Below, piece by piece: positions 47,161 to 57,211 of a DNA stretch of 64,000 bases. Every line of letters begins with the position of its first letter. Position 1 is the first letter of the stretch. The notes under the pieces are model-generated. The model ran no database searches and was not told the origin of the DNA. It was given only the letters and a program-made list of their open reading frames with translations. Made by a program: the position numbers and the translations under genes. Source of the DNA: Sinonovacula constricta. Lineage: Eukaryota > Mollusca > Bivalvia > Cardiida > Solecurtidae. The stretch covers positions 40,916,190 through 40,980,189 of the forward strand of contig CM017567.1 in NCBI GenBank assembly GCA_007844125.1. Direction: 5' to 3'.

Positions 47161-48556
47161 TTGTGTATATCTTTACAAGATGATGAAAATCCAAAAGCAT
47201 TTTTAAGTCAAATCACTATTAACACATGTATGGTTATATTCATTACTTTTTTAAAGATATTTTTACGATATTTTTCCATTTTTTAAATCTTTATAGACTT
47301 GGTTATGCAATTCATCTGGGGATAATCGTTTATAACAACTGGCATGAGCTTCACAGAACGGAGCCGCATTTTCTTTTTATAACAATCTATGAACATGAAA
47401 AGTGTTGAGATATGCATTTATAAGATAAATATTTCAACAATAATCTGTATGAAATTTTTAAGCACAAAGTCAACAGACTCCATCAACAGGAGTGATCGTG
47501 GAAACAGGACATGGCCATTGTTAAACTTGACGGAAAAAATCATGGCCAGGGACCCCTCATAACACCTGCTTCTTTCATAAATACAGTAAATATGCATATA
47601 CAAAACTTTTTTTTTGGAATAGTTTCTCCATTTTGATAAAATATCATTGATTTAAACTATTTTTTTTTTCTGGGGAGAAATGTTAAACGTATTTGTTGAC
47701 TATTTCAACCCAAGAATTGTCAAGAATAAAAAATATGCAATTGTAACAAAATGTATATTTTACTCTAACTTGGTAGTATATATGCTTTTGTTTAAACAGC
47801 TATTAATTAAGGTTTACACATTATTTTAAACAGAACACAGTTTGATATCATTTTGAAAGTACTATGCTATTGATAACTTATAAATCATTCACATTCATAC
47901 TAAAGATCAAACTTCAAATTTAAATGTTGGTTTTACAAAAATGATTTTTAACAAAAATTTAATTACAGATCTTTGCCAGCACACACAGAGATCCATGCCT
48001 ACAGGACATATAACTGCCCCTATTCAAGTACCAACCAACAAGATGAAGGGAGATGGGATGGAGACAACCCACTGTGTTATTCCTAACATTTGCTATAAAG
48101 TATATGCCACTGCACTTATACATGTGGCCCTCATGCATTCATGACTGGCCATTACATTTGTCCTGGAATTTTAAACTCCTGTTACAAACAACTTGTTAGG
48201 AATGCTTGAAAATAAACCCATGCTGATATTCATAGTCCTGGGTTTGGGAATTTGTGTTCCATCTTGCCCCAAATTACACCTGGCAGCCCGCTTGACTGAA
48301 ACAAATTTGCCATATCGTTTGGTTCTTTTATCAATTTAGGGAATATCACATGTTTGTGTTCCATTTTCTTTACTGGCCTCACATGTACAATAGACTTGAA
48401 AAATATGAAAATGTGGTCAACATATGGTTATGATGAACTACAGCATGTATGTCGCAATATTTGTGTTATTCTGTTGTCAGTGCTATAAAGCAAATATATT
48501 GATATACCTCAATCATCAATTAGGTGTCGGTACAACACTGATGTGTTATTTATACT
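47161..48556. other. No confident gene; possible exons only
   Basis: Frames preceded by acceptor-like tracts at 47297 (RLGYAIHLGIIVYNNWHELH) and 47969 are protein-like for 30-40 codons but show no family. Confidence 0.3.
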
Positions 48557-48760
48557 ATATGTTTACCTATTTACCGAAACGACCGGACTCATCCTTACAT
48601 AAGATGAATTTACCGAAGTGGTCATTTACCGAAGTGACCGGTAACCCCAACTTCAAGTTGTTGGCAACATTATCAGGTGACAAACCTACATACTGAACTA
48701 TCCTTGCTGCCATGGTCGTTTACTGAGCTGCAATAACCATTTACCAAGGATAGAGTTTGA
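48557..48760 (+). repeat. Short TTTACCGAA...GACCG motif cluster
   Basis: TTTACCGAAACGACCGG, TTTACCGAAGTGGTCA and TTTACCGAAGTGACCGG occur within 80 bp, and weaker forms (GTCGTTTACTGAGCTGCAAT) follow. This resembles subterminal motif arrays of DNA transposons; the opposite end was not found. Confidence 0.4.
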
Positions 48761-48815
48761 ACCCACAACCTCCTGCTCCGTAGTCAGGTTGTCTTCCAAC
48801 TGAGACTCCCGGGCT
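48754..48815 (-). mobile_element. tRNA-Arg(ACG)-like SINE head
   Basis: Minus strand: GTCTCAGTTGGAAGACAACC, anticodon loop CTACGGA (ACG) on a nearly paired stem (CCTGA/GCAGG), and B box GTGGGTTCAAACTC. It is related to the head at 54692-54757. The D loop and acceptor are eroded. Confidence 0.55.
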
Positions 48816-48982
48816 GACATTTCTGGGGAGAGCTGATATTCAACACATTTATTTGTTAGCCATAGAGCCTTTCAGTTTTTATATTTAAATCACATTTTTT
48901 TAACCAGTCCAAAAAATTGATATTATATGTTTCAGTTATATTCAAATACATGTATATGAAAAAATATTTATTTTTATTTCAG

Positions 48983-49137
48983 CACTTCCCTGAAGGAAAA
49001 CCAACTGAAGAAAATACTGATCCATTGCCAGCCGATAAGTTTGCCTCCACACAAACCAGGACCCCTTTAAGGAGACCACCAAAGCAACGGGCAGAAGTTG
49101 GGTTAACGAAAAGAAGACGGGTACAATTAGAAGAAAT
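48983..49137 (+). pseudogene. THAP-like exon (end of THAP domain and basic linker)
   Basis: The acceptor TATTTTTATTTCAG opens a frame reading HFPEGKPTEENTDPLPADKF then a Lys/Arg-rich linker with LTKRRRVQLEE, ending at the donor GTATGC. THAP DNA-binding domains end in C..HF followed by a GKPT-x-ENPDP-like stretch, so the exon boundary would fall just before the last zinc-binding His. The N-terminal part of the domain was not found upstream. It joins in phase with the next exon (49617). THAP domains are common in DNA-transposon transposases. Confidence 0.45.
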
Positions 49138-49616
49138 GTATGCATTTTTCTTTGCTTTTTAGATTACAGTGACTATTAACAATATTGAAACAAAATTATT
49201 GTTACATTTAATGTCAACATACATTTTTGACTTAAAACAAAGTACATACAATTTTTTAGCTATAAATTAAAATAAAACAAGACTGCAAAAACAACAAAAT
49301 ACATGCAAGACTACAACATTATGTAAGAAAATAGTGTAATTATATCCAATCTTGCTGTATAACATTGCAGAAATAAATTTTTACCTAATCATCTATTAAT
49401 GTATCCCTTAATCTTAGGGCACTGGCATTGTACTTACATGTATGTAACTTTTAATTGATTATATTGGTGGCATAAAAGAGGTTTTGTAAGTAAAGATAAA
49501 AATGTAACTAAATTAATTGTCATATAAGTTTAAACATTACCAATCTATGAAAATGCCAAAGATTCCCCTTAATCCTTTTAAATATCTGGTAAACTATTAT
49601 TTGTTTATTCTTTCAG

Positions 49617-49677
49617 TAGCGAAAACATACCACCAGACACTGCTGAGGCTTCCACTGGGTCATTACAAGATGTCTGA
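49617..49677 (+). pseudogene. Linker exon of the THAP/transposase-like gene
   Basis: The acceptor TTATTCTTTCAG opens a frame which, in the phase from the preceding exon, reads ISENIPPDTAEASTGSLQDV and then TGA. The early stop suggests decay, or an unseen donor. Downstream on the same strand lie coiled-coil and transposase-like frames. Confidence 0.4.
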
Positions 49678-49734
49678 ATACAAACAGATTCACATCTAGG
49701 TATTATAAACATAAAGTGTCTTAACAAGAATATC

Positions 49735-50470
49735 TTCTTTGCATTGCTTCTTGGTCACATTCCACATTATAATGCAGAGGTTTGAGTGTAACAAACTCAT
49801 ACCATTTAGCCCACAATACGAGTAATTGCCCCTGAATTTACCAATAATAATTGTGGCCCTTTTTCACACAAACCACTCCATTCTCTTCATGTAGATGAAA
49901 GTCTCGTCCATCTTATTTGCATTTTACTAATGCTTCGGCAATGGTCATGTCCTTGCACCCAAATGGGCACTTTATTTCCATAATACCGGTCTCATTATGA
50001 GTGCTAACTCTTCTGTCTGATGATGCTGCGATATAGGGAAATAGTGGATTAATCATGAATTCACAGTCATGAACATGAAAACCTGTCTTTTTCCGATACA
50101 TTTTAGCAACAACAGCCTCATTGGCTGTTCCATAAGCTGTAGCAGTTGTTTTTATGCCTTTGCCTCTTGTGATGTTCTCACTGAATTTCGAAGTAACTTC
50201 TGCCTTCCTCTTCATAACTCTACCAAAGTGTGAAGAAGTTATTCGTTTACTTCTCTCCAGTCCTCTATCCAAAGTTGACAACCTGACTGTTTCCTTGTAT
50301 TTTTTCTACATGTAATGATTGGTCTTTCGTTACGATTACATTTGTCAGTTTTGTAAAGTCCACTTTGTCGAGATTGTTGACATTTGGTATGGCTGGGAAG
50401 ACCCAGTCAGAAGAGCAGGCAAAACCTGTTGATGATGGCTCATTAACGTTATGCAGGAGTGGAAGCTGAA
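49735..50470 (-). pseudogene. YqaJ-type PD-(D/E)XK nuclease, antisense to the transposase exons
   Basis: The minus strand reads, in order: TKDQSLHVEKIQGNSQ, then after a frameshift near 50280 KRITSSHFGRVMKRK, GTANEAVVAKMYRKKTGFHV, NPLFPYIAASSDRRV (metal-binding Asp), MEIKCPFG (E-x-K), and, past a TAA at 49913, HNYYW then stop then IQGQLLVLWAKWYEF (the YY-Q-QGQL block). This is the full YqaJ exonuclease layout, with the active-site residues kept but two stops and one shift. Many animal copies belong to mobile elements. It overlaps no plus exon but lies between the plus exons ending 49677 and starting 50542. Confidence 0.75.
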
Positions 50471-50541
50471 ATATAAAACAATTATTCATTTTTCGTTTTG
50501 TTTTATTTCACTTAAGTATATAATACTTTTCTCTTTTGCAG

Positions 50542-50854
50542 AAGATGATGCACTGGATCTATTAGCTCTTGCTGCTGAGAACCAAAGCCTGAAACAGAGA
50601 GTCTTTAATCCTGAGAAACAATTGCCCAGGGTGTCCTTCAGTATGAGGAGCTGTTCAGGGAAAATGCTTTGCTAAAGAATGAATTGGTTGAAAAACAAAA
50701 GCCAGCCCTCTTTTCTGTTAAAACTGTAAATGAATCAAAAATCAAGGAGAACTTCAAATACTTTACTGATTTTGTTTATAGTCAGTTTTTTTGTATGTTG
50801 CTGTTTTTAACAGGTTTCATGCCACTTCTTTTACAAGATAATACTCTTCATTAA
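50542..50854 (+). pseudogene. Coiled coil and transposase-like N-terminal region
   Basis: The acceptor TTTTCTCTTTTGCAG opens DDALDLLALAAENQSLKQRV (a coiled coil); a shift near 50630 continues as LQYEELFRENALLKNELVEK then NESKIKENFKYFTDF and a hydrophobic run ending TAA at 50854. A coiled coil followed by K-FYTGF-like residues precedes the helix-turn-helix of DDE_Tnp_4-type transposases that carry THAP domains. The catalytic DDE region is absent downstream. The assignment is by pattern and context only. Confidence 0.4.
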
Positions 50855-51629
50855 TCTTCATATGTTGTATAAAACACAGTACTACCTGATGTGCAAGGGT
50901 GTAGCTAACATCTATAGGACCAACAACTGTCTTTGTTATTGTTGATGGTTTGAATGCCAGATAACCTAGTGGTGGTATTGTGCATTGACTGTAGCCGTTC
51001 TATGTCACTGTCCAGTAGTTGTACTTTCCTGAAACAAATGTGATGTGTTTAAATCATGTTTACTCTATTATAAATGTTAAGCAATTCAATTTAAATAAAA
51101 AAAGTTGATATCTCTATTGACAATCTGATCTTGTCATATTTTTGTATTGTTATACTATACATATTGGTAAAAAATTTCAAATATATGCAATATTTGTTGT
51201 TTATAATGTTAAGTACTTTCATTGAATACAGATGACTAAATTAATTACTTTTAGTTCTTATATATTACTCCATCAAAATTCATTTCATATATATGTGATT
51301 TGCCCAGTTATAAATATAACCTGGAATTATGTTAAATGTGTTGTAAATCATAATGTGTTGTAAATCATATCTATAAATGGATATTAGAAAGGGAATTTAA
51401 GTTTAGGTTATAAAATTCTTTAATCTATATGTACCAATTATATAATTAGTTCAATATTATGAATTTTCCAGCAATGTTTGTGGTTCTGTGCAGCAACATT
51501 ATCATTAAAGCACAGGGGCACTTACAAAAAATGTATGAGGTGCCAATTGACTAAACCTGGCTGGTCCATAAATACTGACACTGACACTCAGTACCAACGT
51601 TTAAAGGCTTTGGTTAGACAAGGCAATGG
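50855..51629. other. No gene seen
   Basis: AT-rich DNA. A 119-codon frame starting at 51478 runs into the minisatellite and is not supported. Confidence 0.45.
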
Positions 51630-51700
51630 ATCGAACCTGCAACCTCCCGATCAAATAGCAGATGCTATATCGCAAGTTTTTGTGGCCGGTCAATATTTAG
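51630..51700 (-). mobile_element. tRNA-like SINE head, decayed
   Basis: Minus strand: GGTTGCAGGTTCGATCC (B box) preceded by GCATCTGCTATTTGATCGGG, spaced like an anticodon arm. The A box is eroded. It directly abuts the 41-bp array. Confidence 0.4.
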
Positions 51701-51717
51701 ATATTCATGCAATAACT

Positions 51718-52594
51718 CAAAGAGAGCCTTCGCCAACAACCTACATACCTTTTAAGGTCAAAGAGAGCCTCAGCCAACAATCTACATACCTTATAAGGCC
51801 AAAGAGAGCCTCAGCAAACAACCTACATACCTTATAAGGTCAGAAAGAGCCTCCGCCAACAACCTACATACCTTATAAGGCCAAAGAGAGCCTCAGCAAA
51901 CAACCTATATACCTTTTAAGGTCAAAGAGAGCCTCAGCAAACAACCTACATACCTTATAAGGCCAAAGAGAGCCTCAGCAAACAACCTACATACCTTATA
52001 AGGTCAGAAAGAGCCTCCGCCAACAACCTACATACCTTATAAGGCCAAAGAGAGCCTCAGCAAACAACCTTTATACCTTTTAAGGTCAAAGAGAGCCTCA
52101 GCAAACAACCTACATACCTTATAAGGCCAAAGAGAGCCTCAGCAAACAACCTACATACCTTATAAGGTCAGAAAGAGCCTCCGCCAACAACCTACATACA
52201 TTATAAGGCCAAAGAGAGCCTCCGCCAACAGCCTACATACTTTATAAGGTCAAAGAGAGCCTCCGCCAACAACCTACATACCTTATAAGGTCAAAGAGAG
52301 CCTCCGCCAACAACCTACATACTTTATAAGGTCAAAGAGAGCCTCAGCAAACAACCTACATACTTTATAAGGTCAAAGAGAGCCTCCGCCAACAACCTAC
52401 ATACCTTATAAGGTCAAAAAGAGCCTCCGCCAACAGCCTACATACCTTATAAGGTCAAAGAGAGCCTCCGCCAACAACCTACATACTTTATAAGGTCAAA
52501 GAGAGCCTCCGCCAACAACCTACATACCTTATAAGGTCAAAGAGAGCCTTCGCCAACAACCTATATACCTTATAAGGTCAAAGAGAGCCTCCGC
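51718..52594 (+). repeat. 41-bp minisatellite, 21 full copies
   Basis: Consensus CAAAGAGAGCCTCCGCCAAC followed by AACCTACATACCTTATAAGGT, exactly 41 bp, 21 complete units (51718-52578) and a 16-base partial unit. Most units hold the perfect 12-base palindrome ACCTTATAAGGT. The first 12 units form three copies of a four-unit (164-bp) higher-order repeat, marked by TTTTAAGGT in unit 1, AAGGC in units 2 and 4, and CAGAAAGAG in unit 4. Later units are more uniform. Spacer-free repeats exclude a CRISPR. Confidence 0.95.
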
Positions 52595-52696
52595 TTAGTG
52601 TTTTTGATAACCAGTTTTGACTTAGAAAAGGACATTCTTCAACTGATGCGATGTGTGCACTACATTTAATTGTATTACATTATTTAAATAAAAATA

Positions 52697-53370
52697 AAAA
52701 GTCTGTATGCGGGGTATATTGATATGAAGAAGTGTTCCGATGGTATATATCGTAACGCATTGTGGTTTAAAATGTTTCAAGCCGGCTTTCACGGCAATAT
52801 GTTGATGGTCGTTAAGCATATGTATGGAAAGGCCAAGTCATGCGTGAAGCACTGTAACACATTATCGGACTTGTTCGAATGTTCAGTGAAGGTACGTCAA
52901 GGGGAGGTGATTTCGCCCATTTTAGTATCCTTGTTTTTAAAGGACGGTTAACAATTTCTGATGACGAAAACTAGTGCTAGTATAAAAATAGATGATTTGG
53001 CACTCGTAGCGTTATTATTCGTAGATGACATGGTTATACTTAGCGAGTCCCCCGAGGAACTTCAAGAACGGCTTGATGATTTGTTGGAGTATTGTAATAA
53101 ATGGAGCCTAGATGTCAATATTTCAAAAACAATAGTAATAGTATTTAGAAAGAGGGGAAAAGTGTTTGCCTCAGAGAATTGGAAATACAATGACATCGAT
53201 TTAGAAATTGTAGATTCATTTAACTACCTTGGGTCAATTTTTAATTATACAGGTTCTTTTCATCATAATACCCAATACCTGATAGGCAAAGCACTAAAAG
53301 CGATGAATACCTTGTTATACAAATGTAAAAGATTACCTGTTAGTCCAAAAGTATTATGTCAATTATTCGT
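52697..53370 (+). pseudogene. LINE reverse transcriptase fragment (same family as the 9-12 kb LINE)
   Basis: Plus strand from YIDMKKCSD (a decayed motif A) through RNALWFKMFQAGFHGNML, SVKVRQGEVISPIL, a TAA at 52949, then VALLFVDDMVILSESPEELQ (motif C, FVDDM) and VDSFNYLGSIFNYTGSF, ending SPKVLCQLF. It aligns block by block with the LINE at 8971-12328. It stops abruptly at 53370, where GTTCTGTTCTGTTC follows (53369-53382), the same pentamer as the 3' tail of the longer copy, suggesting an internal deletion that joined polymerase to tail. Dead copy. Confidence 0.85.
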
Positions 53371-53382
53371 TCTGTTCTGTTC

Positions 53383-53520
53383 GTGTTAAAAACCGACCAC
53401 GGACAGGAAGGTCACGAGTAACAACCCTGCGACAGGACAACTTAATACTACCATACACATACGAGATTGATTCAAATCTGTAACCGAGACTGCTTGAACC
53501 ACAGAAGGGCTGCACGGGTA
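53383..53520 (+). pseudogene. Tc1/mariner-type transposase fragment
   Basis: The plus strand reads KNRPRTGRSRVTTLRQDNLI, then after YTYEIDSNL and a stop, PRLLEPQKGCTG. R-P-R-S-G-R-P-R-x-T followed by x-Q-D is the hallmark linker between the two helix-turn-helix motifs of Tc1-type transposases, which cut and paste the element between TA sites. Only about 45 codons remain and a stop interrupts them. It abuts the LINE tail-like GTTCT repeats. Confidence 0.65.
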
Positions 53521-53871
53521 TGTTAACTTAAAATCTTGTTAAAACAAAAATATTATCAATTAGTGTCGTTGTTGAAAAAAAAATATTGCCCACCAAACAT
53601 TTTTAAAAATGGTATGTTTAAAGAAGTTTCTTTTCAATCATGACTCTACGATGTTTTTCTAAAGGTACAACACGTCTTTAATCAATAACAAATTCATTAG
53701 TAAACTCTTTATCTCCATGGAACCAACTCTGCCGATACCATTGATGATTGTCCCGAGGACGGAATTACCCGAGGAGATCCGATTGATTGTTATCCTAACA
53801 TCCTCTGATGGTGTCGGGAACTGGGTTCCAGATTTACGAGAAGTTCGTGTCCAGTTATCACCAGGCGGGAA
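53521..53871. other. No gene seen
   Basis: AT-rich DNA; a 63-codon plus frame at 53717-53908 has no motif. Confidence 0.45.
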
Positions 53872-54495
53872 CTATGGAAGGGGATATCCGCCAATATTCA
53901 ATTTCTAAGTTGCAAATTGCAACACATCATATGCTTAAATTTGCCATTTTGTTTGCACAAACACGTTCGTTTTCATATGAATTTAATTCACATTTCTCGT
54001 ATACAATTTGGAAATTACAAATCTCAAGTCACAATTACAAGTTATAAATTATAAATCTCAGTCACAATTCTCAAGTCACAAATTACACAAGAATTGACAA
54101 CCTTCAGACGGTAGGTGGCGGTACCACGTAAATATAGACGTCACTAAGCTAGAAATAGAACGGAATATCATAAGTTAAAAATAGAACGGAATCATAAATG
54201 ATTCTTCAAAGGAGATACAATAGAAAGCAGCCAACGTTATTTGGTGTCAAATTGAAAGCGTTATCTTTTGCCAAAAAAAGCTATTAATGTATGTATTTAA
54301 ATTCTGCAAATTTGACCATATAAGTCTTTGTTTTCTTAAAACTACATTCAATCCAATTTAACGTACTTATCGGACGTTTCCAAAAGAACATACTCTCTCA
54401 TTCACATTCGGATTTGTTTACAAAGCATTGGAATTGAACTACACCAACAGGGGTACGTGATGTAGTAAGTATGCTTTCCCCAGAATCAAGTGCCC

Positions 54496-54565
54496 ATGTA
54501 GCTCAGTTGCTAGAGCTCCTACCTCAAGAGCAGGAGGTCTTTGGTTCGACCCCCGCCCTCGGAAA
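54496..54565 (+). mobile_element. tRNA-like SINE head
   Basis: A box TGTAGCTCAGTTGCTAGAGC, anticodon loop CTCAAGA (CAA) on a mostly paired stem (CCTAC/GCAGG), and B box TTTGGTTCGACCCCC. An insertion before the 3' side (CGCCCTCGGA) breaks the acceptor stem, although CCCAT/ATGGG can pair across it. Confidence 0.55.
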
Positions 54566-54691
54566 TGGGATATTTTTTTAGTGGCGTCAGAAGGGGTTCT
54601 CCAGAGAACCCTGTGAAACAGGAACAGGCTAGGTACTGGTGGTTCTGTCCAGTTGATGCCTGGCTAAAAATAAGGATGGTTAAAAGCTTTC

Positions 54692-54757
54692 TGCCCAGGT
54701 AGACCAGGTGGTAGAGCACCTGATTACGGAAGAGGTATTGGGTTCAAACTCATTATA
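54692..54757 (+). mobile_element. tRNA-Arg(ACG)-like SINE head
   Basis: A box GGTAGACCAGGTGGTAGAGC, anticodon loop TTACGGA (ACG) and B box TTGGGTTCAAACTC. Related to the minus-strand head at 48754-48815. It lies about 130 bp after another tRNA-like head, so a composite SINE is possible. Confidence 0.55.
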
Positions 54758-55494
54758 TACTGTGTACCAGTAACGGAATTTTGCCAGCTCGGATCACTTC
54801 GGTTGAATCAGTTTAAAGAAAGCTTGTGGGACCATAGAGGTTGAAAGTGGTGAGGGGTGTAGGGACTGTCAGACCTGACATAAAAATATACGAACAACAT
54901 TTGAACCGTTTCATACAGTTTGAGGAAAAAGTAGAGACGTGTAAATATGGACTGACTTTTATTGGTGCATGTATACAGTACATGTCACGAATAATTATAA
55001 ATAGGCCTACATTTTTCTTAATATGCCACAAACAATAACTGATCACTTGATCTTCAATTATCACAACATATATGTATGTATATAAGTAGTCACATAATGA
55101 TCACCAGTTAAGTACAGAATAATATCCATAAAATTGTATAGCACAAAAATACACGTGTCTGATTCTGTCGGTAAGAAACTCACAAATTGAAAGTACAGGC
55201 GAACGCGGACCAGTTCAAGAAGTACATCTTTCTATTTATAGATGGACATCTCGTGTTAGAAGCGCCCCTTGCGTCCTAATGTTGAACTGGCGTTATGCAA
55301 TGTACATTTTACATTAGAGATTTGCGCCTCCAGATTAGTAACTTGTAAATTAGATTGTTGTAAATTAGATTCTAGAAATGTAAAATGTATTCATGATTTT
55401 CGCCTCGTGATTTGTAACGTGTAATTTGTTTATAAAATTATTATATACAATTAGAAATAGTAATTAGAATATTGGCAGATATCCCCTTCCATAG

Positions 55495-55625
55495 AGGAGA
55501 GAGAGAGAGAGAGAGACAGACAGAGAGAGAGAGAGAGGGGGGGGAAGAGAGACAGAAAGAGACAGACAGAGACAGGCAGAGAGACAGAGAGAGACAGAGA
55601 AAGAGAGAGAGAGGGAGAGAGAGAT
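55495..55625 (+). repeat. (GA)n-rich microsatellite with CAGA and G-run interruptions
   Basis: About 130 bp of imperfect GA/CAGA repeats starting immediately at the right terminus of the inverted-repeat element. Confidence 0.9.
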
Positions 55626-57211
55626 TGCGCTTTTATTTTACTCCATTTAGTTTTGAATTAATGGATATTTGTCTATTAAAATTGGTATTAAAGATATATA
55701 TACGAGTATATATATTTAGAAATAAGAAAACTCCAGATATTATGTTGTATCCTCTTTAAGAGAAGTGGTTTGTTATTTAGTATCGCTTGGAAACAAGTTA
55801 TAGCATTAGACAAAGCAACAAAACATGTAACTTGTTTGGTTTAACTCAAACTTCCCAAATACCTGTGTATGTAATTATTTGTTTACAAACCTAATACGTT
55901 TTAGACAGATTTTCCTTTTCTGCTTACTGTGCTTTATTAAAGTTACCTAGCTTATGACAGCTCAACCATTTATTTCAGAGTTGCCCAATTGTTCTGTAAA
56001 ATATTTTGGCTGATACTGCAAAACACAAAATAATTTCACCACATGGTTTTGATTGTTTACACTTTGAATGTACCAGATAACGAATTTGTATCAAATTCAG
56101 CACACATCACACATTTAAATTTACAAAGTTACAACTAAAAATGCACATGTTTCCTTTTTTATCTGGCAGAATATGGCAGAAATAATTGTCGAAGTGAAAG
56201 AATAGGAAGAAAATAATATTGACCATTCGTGTCCATACGAGATTCGAACCATCAACCCCCAGTTTTGAAGCGCTTTAACCCTTATTTTACTATTACTTAA
56301 TAGTACTTAACTACTTATTTACTTATTCACTTAACTTCCTTCTTTCTACTAAAGAGCACCTACACTGTATGCGCAAAATGAATGCCCAGTGCGAATTGTC
56401 GTTATCGTCTTTAAGTTGAAAATGGCCGAGCATAATATTCAATACATTTTTTAATAGCGAAATAGCGAAAAAATGTCCCCAACATTTTTGGAAACTGAAT
56501 CATGATCAATGACAATGATATTATATGGTTCCTTAAAAGTTTATAATACTATAACAAACTTATCTAGCTAATAAAATTACGTTTTGAACCTCGAAGGTGT
56601 AAAAATTATGATATTTACATAAGCTGTAGTTACAAACATTATCACTAGAACATACTATTGCCTTTAATCGAGCATTTGCTTGTTTCTGGTTTAAAATTTC
56701 TATTGAATAGGTTTGTTAGTTTGACAATTAAACCCCTAACCGCCTCCCCATACCAGAGCTTTGTCCAGGACCCGACCCCAGAAGCATTTGCCTTATTTGT
56801 TCTATGAAGAATTTCAAAACATTTGCCTGTTTGATTATGAATAGTTTCTGTTAACAAGAAAACTATCAATGTGACAATATTTTATCATATTTTTTTTGTA
56901 TTTTATTGCATGAAAAAGCATTAATCTAATACGAGAAACATGTGTTTGAAGCAAAAAAGATGAAATTTCCAACCCCTTTTAACGCAATATATAGATTCAA
57001 TTGAAACTTAATGAATCTGTTTTATTTGTATTGTTTTCGAAAAACATCGCAGCGACATTATGGTCATTAACGGGCGGCGTTCAGATATTATTGACGGAAT
57101 CAGACACATCGCTGGATAGAATCATCTGCGAACCACAGGTCAGCTTAAAGCTGACATCTATGTCTTCAATCCCTTACTTCTATATACCTCTTCTTAACCC
57201 ATTCTTTGTTT
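55626..57211. other. No gene seen; one tRNA-like B box
   Basis: AT-rich DNA. At 56237-56290 (minus) a B-box sequence GATGGTTCGAATCTCG suggests a decayed SINE head. Confidence 0.4.

Larger units (their letters stand above)
53872..55494. mobile_element. 1.6-kb DNA element with terminal inverted repeats
   Basis: CTATGGAAGGGGATATCCGC with CAATATTC at the left end is repeated inverted at 55467-55494 with one base changed. Next to each end lie AT-rich subterminal motifs (TACAAATCTCAAGTCAC left, TTACAAATCACGAGGCG and related right, inverted). The interior holds two tRNA-like heads (54496-54565, 54692-54757) and no transposase. A third terminus occurs at 41379. Probably a non-autonomous DNA transposon with nested SINEs. 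Confidence 0.65.

Noticed and set aside
51718..52594. CRISPR array
   Set aside because: The 41-bp units are head-to-tail without unique spacers and the DNA is eukaryotic. It is a minisatellite.
28235..54757. Several tRNA-like sequences as functional tRNA genes
   Set aside because: Each has at least one broken stem, an abnormal anticodon loop or extra bases, and several are followed by SINE bodies.
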